Made by a program: the position numbers and the translations under genes. Positions 33,378 through 37,700 of a DNA stretch of 37,700 bases are shown one piece after another. The notes beneath the pieces are model-generated. The model was not told the origin of the DNA. It searched no databases and worked only from the letters and a program-made list of their open reading frames with translations. The DNA is from Planctomyces sp. (GTDB taxonomy: Bacteria; Planctomycetota; Planctomycetia; Planctomycetales; Planctomycetaceae), in contig JAEUIH010000072.1 in the NCBI GenBank assembly GCA_016795105.1, positions 1 through 37,700 on the forward strand. The letters run 5' to 3'. Each line of letters opens with the position of its first letter. The stretch's first letter is position 1.

Positions 33378-36038
33378 ATGTCGGACTTACTTCTCGGCCT
33401 AATACTCCTCGTGGGAGGGCCCATCAGCCTGATTGCGATTGTTGTTTTGATCACCGGCATCAACGCCGTCAAACGACAACAGCGGGAAATGTCGACTCGC
33501 TTCACCGCTCAGCTCCACGCAGTCTACGATTCCGTTCAACAGCAAAACAAAAAACTCGACCTCGTTCTGAAGTCCGTTCAGCAGGCAGATTCTCAGCATA
33601 CGTCTCCCGAGGTTTCCGGAGCAGCGGAAGCTGTAGTTCCAAAGCCAGTCTCCCCCGCACAAGCTGCTGAACCTCTTCAGCCGTCGACGGAGGCTCAGGA
33701 AGCGCCGGTTGAAGACATCATCGAATATGTCATTGAGACAGAACATCCGGCTCGTGAAGAAAAGACTCCTTCGACACTCCATGAGTTTGCTCAACGGCAT
33801 TCTTCAGCTCATAAGCACACAGCAGCCGCTTCCGGCACATCCCCTTCTCCTCAACTGCTGTCCCGAGCTGCGACCACAGAGTCTCCCGTTCAACAGGCAG
33901 CAGCATCCAGAGTTCCGGGCCAGTTTGAAACGGCTGCCAAAGATGTCCTGAAGAGGATCTGGAACTGGATTATTGTCGGTGAAGATCATTTGCCAAAGGG
34001 TGTTTCGGTAGAGTTTGCAATCGCCAGTCAGTGGCTGCTCAGAATCGGTATTCTTCTGGTTGTGTTCGGTGTCGGATTCTTCCTGAAGTATTCGATCGAC
34101 AATGGGCTGTTGTCTCCACTGGCTCGTACGCTGCTGTCTGTGGTGGCGGGGTTGTCAATGCTGGGTATTGGAGCACGAATTCTTGGCGGACGGTTTCATA
34201 TCATCGGACAGGGTTTGTTTGGCGGTGGCATTTCCACTCTCTACTTTAGTGCATTCGCTGCTTCCGGTATGTTCAAACTTATCGACCCGCCGGTTGCGTT
34301 TGCCGCGATGGTGGCCATTACCGTACTGTCCGGTTTTCTCGCGCTTCGTTTCCAGTCCAGGCTCACTGCTGTCATCGGTGTCATTGGTGGCTATCTCACG
34401 CCTTGGCTGCTCTCTTCCGGCGTCGTCAACTTTCCCGGACTCTACAGCTACCTGCTGATCCTGGGGGTTGGGGTTCTTGGTGTCTCGGCTTTCAGACGCT
34501 GGCCGCTGTTGAGCTATCTCAGTTTCGTCGGACACCACCTGCTGGTCGTGGCATCACTTCGAGCTTATGACAAGACACTTCATTTCTGGCAGGTCATGCC
34601 ATTTTTGGTCGCGTTCTTTGTCATGTTTTCCACGATGGTGTTCATTTACAATCTCCGTAAACGAGTTTCTTCGAACCTGCTGGATGTTCTGGTTCTGTTC
34701 CTCAATGCCGGCGCATTCTTTGGTATCAGCTACAATCTGATCGACGAGACCTTTGGCTACCGATGGGTTTCCGCTGTGACTGTTGGACTCGCCGCTTTCT
34801 ACATCCTGCATGTGTACTACTGTCTTGCTCGAAAAATTCTTGATCGGGAACTGATGCTGAGCTTCATCGCTCTGTCAGCATTCTTTCTTGCGATCACAGT
34901 GCCTCTGCTTCTGACCAACGAATGGATCACCGTCACATGGACCGTTCAGGCGCTGGTCATGTTGTGGATCTCCGGAAAGCTGCAGAGTCAGTTTCTGAGA
35001 ATGGTTTCTATGGCCCTGTATCTCATTGTGCTTGGCCGCTTCGCCTTCCTGGATCTTGGCTCGCAGTTCGGCAGCCGAGGTCTGGCCGATCTGCCGGTCT
35101 ACGACTATCTGAGGCAGATGGCTGAACGTCTGATTCTGTTCGGCGTCCCGATCGGTTCGATGTTCCTTGGTTATCGGCTGCTGAGTCGCGACACCAGTCC
35201 TGGTCGAATGGTTGTGGATCGAACTAACGACATTAACCTGTGGGTCCGGCAGCGCTGGGCTGCAAAGGCTGCGATGTTTGCTGTCTTTGGGATGCTGTTC
35301 TTCTATCTGCATCTCGAACTGAATCGCACGTTCGGGTTGATCTATCCACCAGTTCGCCTGCCTGCTCTGACACTTCTCTGGCTTGGCATCTGCGTTCTTT
35401 TGATTCTGGAATTTGCTGAAACAAGCAGCAAAATCGCCTTCACGTTCCTGTCGATCCTCCTGCTTGCTCTGTTTGCCAAGCTGGCACTCTTCGATTTGCC
35501 TGCATGGAACATCAGTCCTCACTTCTGGTATGACGGCGCCTGGAGCTCATACGATGCCGGCTTCCGCTTACTCGATTTTGGTGCGGTCGTCGCCTTCTTC
35601 GTGTTTGCGTTTCGACTTCTTGAGTCTCGGTCTTCGGAGTCCAGTGGTCAGGTCCGCTTTGTTGGCAACGGTATGGGGTTGTGCGGAATTGGAATGCTGT
35701 TCCTTTATCTGACTCTCGAAGTCAATTCTTTCCTTCGTCACTATGTTGAAGGGCTCCGATCGGGAGGTGTTTCGATCCTCTGGTCGCTGTTTGCTTTGTC
35801 ATTCCTGCTTCGAGGTATTCAGAAGGATCGACGATTGTTGAGATATCTGGGGCTGGGACTGTTTATGATCGTTGCCTGGAAGGTCTTCTTCGTTGACCTC
35901 GCTCGCCTTGACCAGCTCTATCGCATTATCGCATTCATCGCTCTGGGTCTGATGGTTCTTGCGGGGTCCTTCCTGTACCTGCGATCCAGAAGCAGTTTCG
36001 AGACACACAAAGAACCCGGCGAGGAGAATCGTTCATGA
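33378..36038 (+). CDS. DUF2339 multi-pass membrane protein
   Basis: 886 aa from ATG at 33378 with GGAGGG upstream; the frame opens at 33306. One N-terminal membrane span (about residues 2-24) is followed by a coiled-coil-prone region (RQQREMSTRF, QQQNKKLDLVLKS) and a Pro/Ala-rich linker to about 190. About twenty hydrophobic spans fill the rest (from about 215 to 875), as in DUF2339 proteins. Their function is unknown; the architecture suggests a large membrane scaffold or transporter. It overlaps the next gene by ATGA (36035-36038), the recurring DUF2339-DUF3999 pair. Confidence 0.9.
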   Translation: MSDLLLGLILLVGGPISLIAIVVLITGINAVKRQQREMSTRFTAQLHAVYDSVQQQNKKLDLVLKSVQQADSQHTSPEVSGAAEAVVPKPVSPAQAAEPLQPSTEAQEAPVEDIIEYVIETEHPAREEKTPSTLHEFAQRHSSAHKHTAAASGTSPSPQLLSRAATTESPVQQAAASRVPGQFETAAKDVLKRIWNWIIVGEDHLPKGVSVEFAIASQWLLRIGILLVVFGVGFFLKYSIDNGLLSPLARTLLSVVAGLSMLGIGARILGGRFHIIGQGLFGGGISTLYFSAFAASGMFKLIDPPVAFAAMVAITVLSGFLALRFQSRLTAVIGVIGGYLTPWLLSSGVVNFPGLYSYLLILGVGVLGVSAFRRWPLLSYLSFVGHHLLVVASLRAYDKTLHFWQVMPFLVAFFVMFSTMVFIYNLRKRVSSNLLDVLVLFLNAGAFFGISYNLIDETFGYRWVSAVTVGLAAFYILHVYYCLARKILDRELMLSFIALSAFFLAITVPLLLTNEWITVTWTVQALVMLWISGKLQSQFLRMVSMALYLIVLGRFAFLDLGSQFGSRGLADLPVYDYLRQMAERLILFGVPIGSMFLGYRLLSRDTSPGRMVVDRTNDINLWVRQRWAAKAAMFAVFGMLFFYLHLELNRTFGLIYPPVRLPALTLLWLGICVLLILEFAETSSKIAFTFLSILLLALFAKLALFDLPAWNISPHFWYDGAWSSYDAGFRLLDFGAVVAFFVFAFRLLESRSSESSGQVRFVGNGMGLCGIGMLFLYLTLEVNSFLRHYVEGLRSGGVSILWSLFALSFLLRGIQKDRRLLRYLGLGLFMIVAWKVFFVDLARLDQLYRIIAFIALGLMVLAGSFLYLRSRSSFETHKEPGEENRS

Positions 36039-37420
36039 TCCGTAAGACCTGCTTCTGGATGCTTCTGCTAAGCCTTGTGGTGCCAAATCTCCCGGCCAAT
36101 GCGGACGATCTTCCCTACCGTCGTCAAAGGTCCATCATTTCGGAGTCCGTTTCAGATTTCGACCTGACTCACCTGATCCTGGATTCTGATGTCTACTCTG
36201 AAACTCGTGATGGGTTTCCGGATCTCAGGATTTTCGACTCCAGGGATAAGTCACAGCCATTTATCCTGCGTCATGCCAGAGACACGGAAACCAAAACGCG
36301 CCGTGTTGAATGGCGAGCATTAAAAACTTCGCTGCGACCTCTCCCGGAAGGCGGTCTGCAGATTTTTGTTGCACTGGAAGACAACGATCCGCAGCCCTCA
36401 GCTCTGCGGATTGTGACGCCTCTGACAAACTTTGAACATCGAATCCGAGTCTTCAATGGCGATGAAGATAATCCAATGCCGCTGGTTGAAGATGCTGTCA
36501 TTTTCGACTATTCACAGTTCATGGACGTACGCCAGGTTGACATTCCTCTCCCACAGTCGGACGCCCGAAACTTTCGAATCTTCGTTGATGCGATCACTGC
36601 CGATCAGGAATCACGACTGCTCGAACTGACTCGCACCATCGGCGCAAATGATGAGGTCTCGAAGTCCGAACGTACGCTCGTTGAACGCCGCCCGTTCCGG
36701 ATCGATCAGATTACGCTGATTGCCGATGTCGCCGAAGAACGTCGAACGGCCTCTCGACTGCAGTCTAAACGCATTGATAAACCCAGTGCGTCTGAAGATA
36801 CCGCAAAGAAACAAACCGTGGTCGAATTCTCTTCAGACGGCCAGCCTCTCAGCAGTATCCGGATTCTCACGCCAGACCGGAACTTTAGTCGACTGGCGAC
36901 GCTTCAAACGAAATCGTCCGACGCTTCATCCGACTGGCAGAATGTCGCGTCAACTCATATCGCCCGATTCCAGATGGGAAATCTGAACAGTGAATCTCTG
37001 GAGATGTCCTTCGAGGAACGTCGCACACGACTGTGGAGAATCACTATCGACAATCGCGACAGTCCTCCTATTCAGATTGATGGTATCGAAATCGCCGGCC
37101 CTGTCTGGGAAGTGGTTTTCGTACAGGCGCGTAAACAGTCGTATCGTCTCATGTACGGTGCGGCGGATGTCTCAGCCGCTCAGCACGATACGTTCGCTGT
37201 GGCCGCAGCGATTGATGCGAATGTTCCGATGATGGAGGGCACTCTCGGTGAAGTGGAACTTCGAGATGTTCCGGAGGCCGGATCGGAAATCAACGTAAAG
37301 TCCATTATTAACAACCCCGTGTTTCTCGTGTCCATCGTGGTCCTCGTGGTGGCTGCTCTCACCTGGGCCCTTTTCGGCGCTGCCCGTCGAGTTCAACAGG
37401 TTTCGGACAATGAACAATAG
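36035..37420 (+). CDS. DUF3999 exported protein with C-terminal anchor
   Basis: 461 aa. A signal peptide ends near ANA-DD (residue 23). A long beta-rich extracytoplasmic part follows, with the DUF3999-like start (DFDLTHLILDSDVYSETRDGFPDLRIFD). One membrane span at about 430-449 (FLVSIVVLVVAALTWALFGA) ends in a short basic tail. It is coupled to the DUF2339 gene and probably forms a complex with it at the membrane. The function is unknown. The 280 bp behind it hold only repeats. Confidence 0.88.
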   Translation: MIRKTCFWMLLLSLVVPNLPANADDLPYRRQRSIISESVSDFDLTHLILDSDVYSETRDGFPDLRIFDSRDKSQPFILRHARDTETKTRRVEWRALKTSLRPLPEGGLQIFVALEDNDPQPSALRIVTPLTNFEHRIRVFNGDEDNPMPLVEDAVIFDYSQFMDVRQVDIPLPQSDARNFRIFVDAITADQESRLLELTRTIGANDEVSKSERTLVERRPFRIDQITLIADVAEERRTASRLQSKRIDKPSASEDTAKKQTVVEFSSDGQPLSSIRILTPDRNFSRLATLQTKSSDASSDWQNVASTHIARFQMGNLNSESLEMSFEERRTRLWRITIDNRDSPPIQIDGIEIAGPVWEVVFVQARKQSYRLMYGAADVSAAQHDTFAVAAAIDANVPMMEGTLGEVELRDVPEAGSEINVKSIINNPVFLVSIVVLVVAALTWALFGAARRVQQVSDNEQ

Positions 37421-37433
37421 ATGTCCCGGGATT

Positions 37434-37520
37434 TCCTTCGGACTCGGACTCGATTGAACGCTCCTGCACGGTCCCGGAATCCTGCAAATGCCGACACTGC
37501 ACTCAAAAATGGAACGCTGA
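37434..37520. repeat. 180-bp-period imperfect tandem repeat, first unit
   Basis: The segment 37434-37520 recurs at 37614-37700 at an offset of exactly 180 bp, with three differences I can see (37441, 37443 and 37502 of the first copy). It contains ACTCGATTGAACGCTCCTGC and CCGACACTGC. The second copy runs to the end of the window, so the array may continue. Confidence 0.9.
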
Positions 37521-37586
37521 GACGCAAAGATCAACGCGCGATCTGTTGTCTTCTCTGCGCCTTTGCGCCTTCGCGTCTCTGCGTTC
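37512..37586. other. large hairpin in the 180-bp unit, possible terminator
   Basis: GAACGCTGAGACGC (37512-37525) pairs with GCGTCTCTGCGTTC (37573-37586) at 13 of 14 positions. The loop contains CTTTGCGCC and CGATCTGTTG-like sequence. It lies 92 bp behind the DUF3999 stop and has no long T-run. It may slow or end transcription, or be a repeat of the type rich in TGCGCCTTTGCG. Confidence 0.55.
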
Positions 37587-37613
37587 ACTTTCTCGAAATG
37601 CTGGTTCCGGCAC

Positions 37614-37700
37614 TCCTTCGTATTCGGACTCGATTGAACGCTCCTGCACGGTCCCGGAATCCTGCAAATGCCGACACTGCAATCAAAAATGGAACGCTGA
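37614..37700. repeat. 180-bp-period imperfect tandem repeat, second unit
   Basis: Near-identical to 37434-37520 and in the same orientation. It ends at the window edge with GGAACGCTGA, the same point at which the hairpin arm begins in the first unit. Confidence 0.9.

Overview
The window looks like a chromosomal segment of a planctomycete (phylum Planctomycetota, order Planctomycetales). The evidence is the gene content: a secreted cytochrome of the PSCyt1/PSCyt2/PSD1 type next to a DUF1501 protein, a Tat-exported Gfo/Idh/MocA oxidoreductase next to a DUF6807 protein, an ECF sigma factor fused in overlap to a membrane-anchored Ser/Thr kinase, a secreted SMP-30 lactonase and many exported proteins of unknown function. 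The species cannot be fixed from the sequence. I see no rRNA, tRNA, transposase, phage gene or CRISPR array. All family assignments come from recognised sequence signatures, not from a database search.

Layout. Positions 264-5229 (+) hold the PSD1 cytochrome and DUF1501 pair. Positions 5406-6983 (+) hold a glycosidase-like secreted protein whose signal peptide lies on a genomic repeat. Positions 7208-14601 (+) are a tightly packed six-gene MoxR operon: a long disordered membrane protein, a DUF4350-like protein, the MoxR AAA+ ATPase, a DUF58 protein and two membrane proteins of unknown function. The strand then switches. Read leftwards, 18678-14573 (-) is a compact four-gene set: a secreted protein, an HTTM-domain membrane protein, a DUF2891 protein and an orphan MT-A70 adenine methyltransferase. 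Next come leuC-leuD (20924-18842, -), an M48 lipoprotein-like protease, an ECF sigma factor, a rhomboid protease directly behind an SMP-30 lactonase, a DUF72 protein, and a three-gene coupled operon (Gfo/Idh, DUF6807, N-formylglutamate amidohydrolase-like; 29352-26175, -). A secreted glutathione peroxidase (-) is divergent from a lone cytochrome-oxidase-subunit-III-like protein (+). The sigma factor/kinase pair (33166-30852, -) is divergent from a DUF2339-DUF3999 pair (33378-37420, +).

Repeats are the most unusual aspect. A palindromic, REP-like element with GTAGCAGGC/GCCTGCTAC ends occurs complete at 68-154 and 26053-26178, and as half or degenerate copies near 5434-5463, 21909-21930 and 26183-26215. 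Several copies lie on gene boundaries: one supplies the start region and signal peptide of a secreted protein, one supplies the last residues and stop codon of another, and one offers an in-frame but probably unused start for a third. At the right edge an imperfect tandem array with an exact 180-bp period begins and runs out of the window.

Most neighbouring genes overlap by ATGA/GTGA or are separated by a few bases, so translational coupling is widespread. Where an upstream-extended frame existed I moved the start to the codon with the best ribosome binding site or signal peptide, and say so in the entry.
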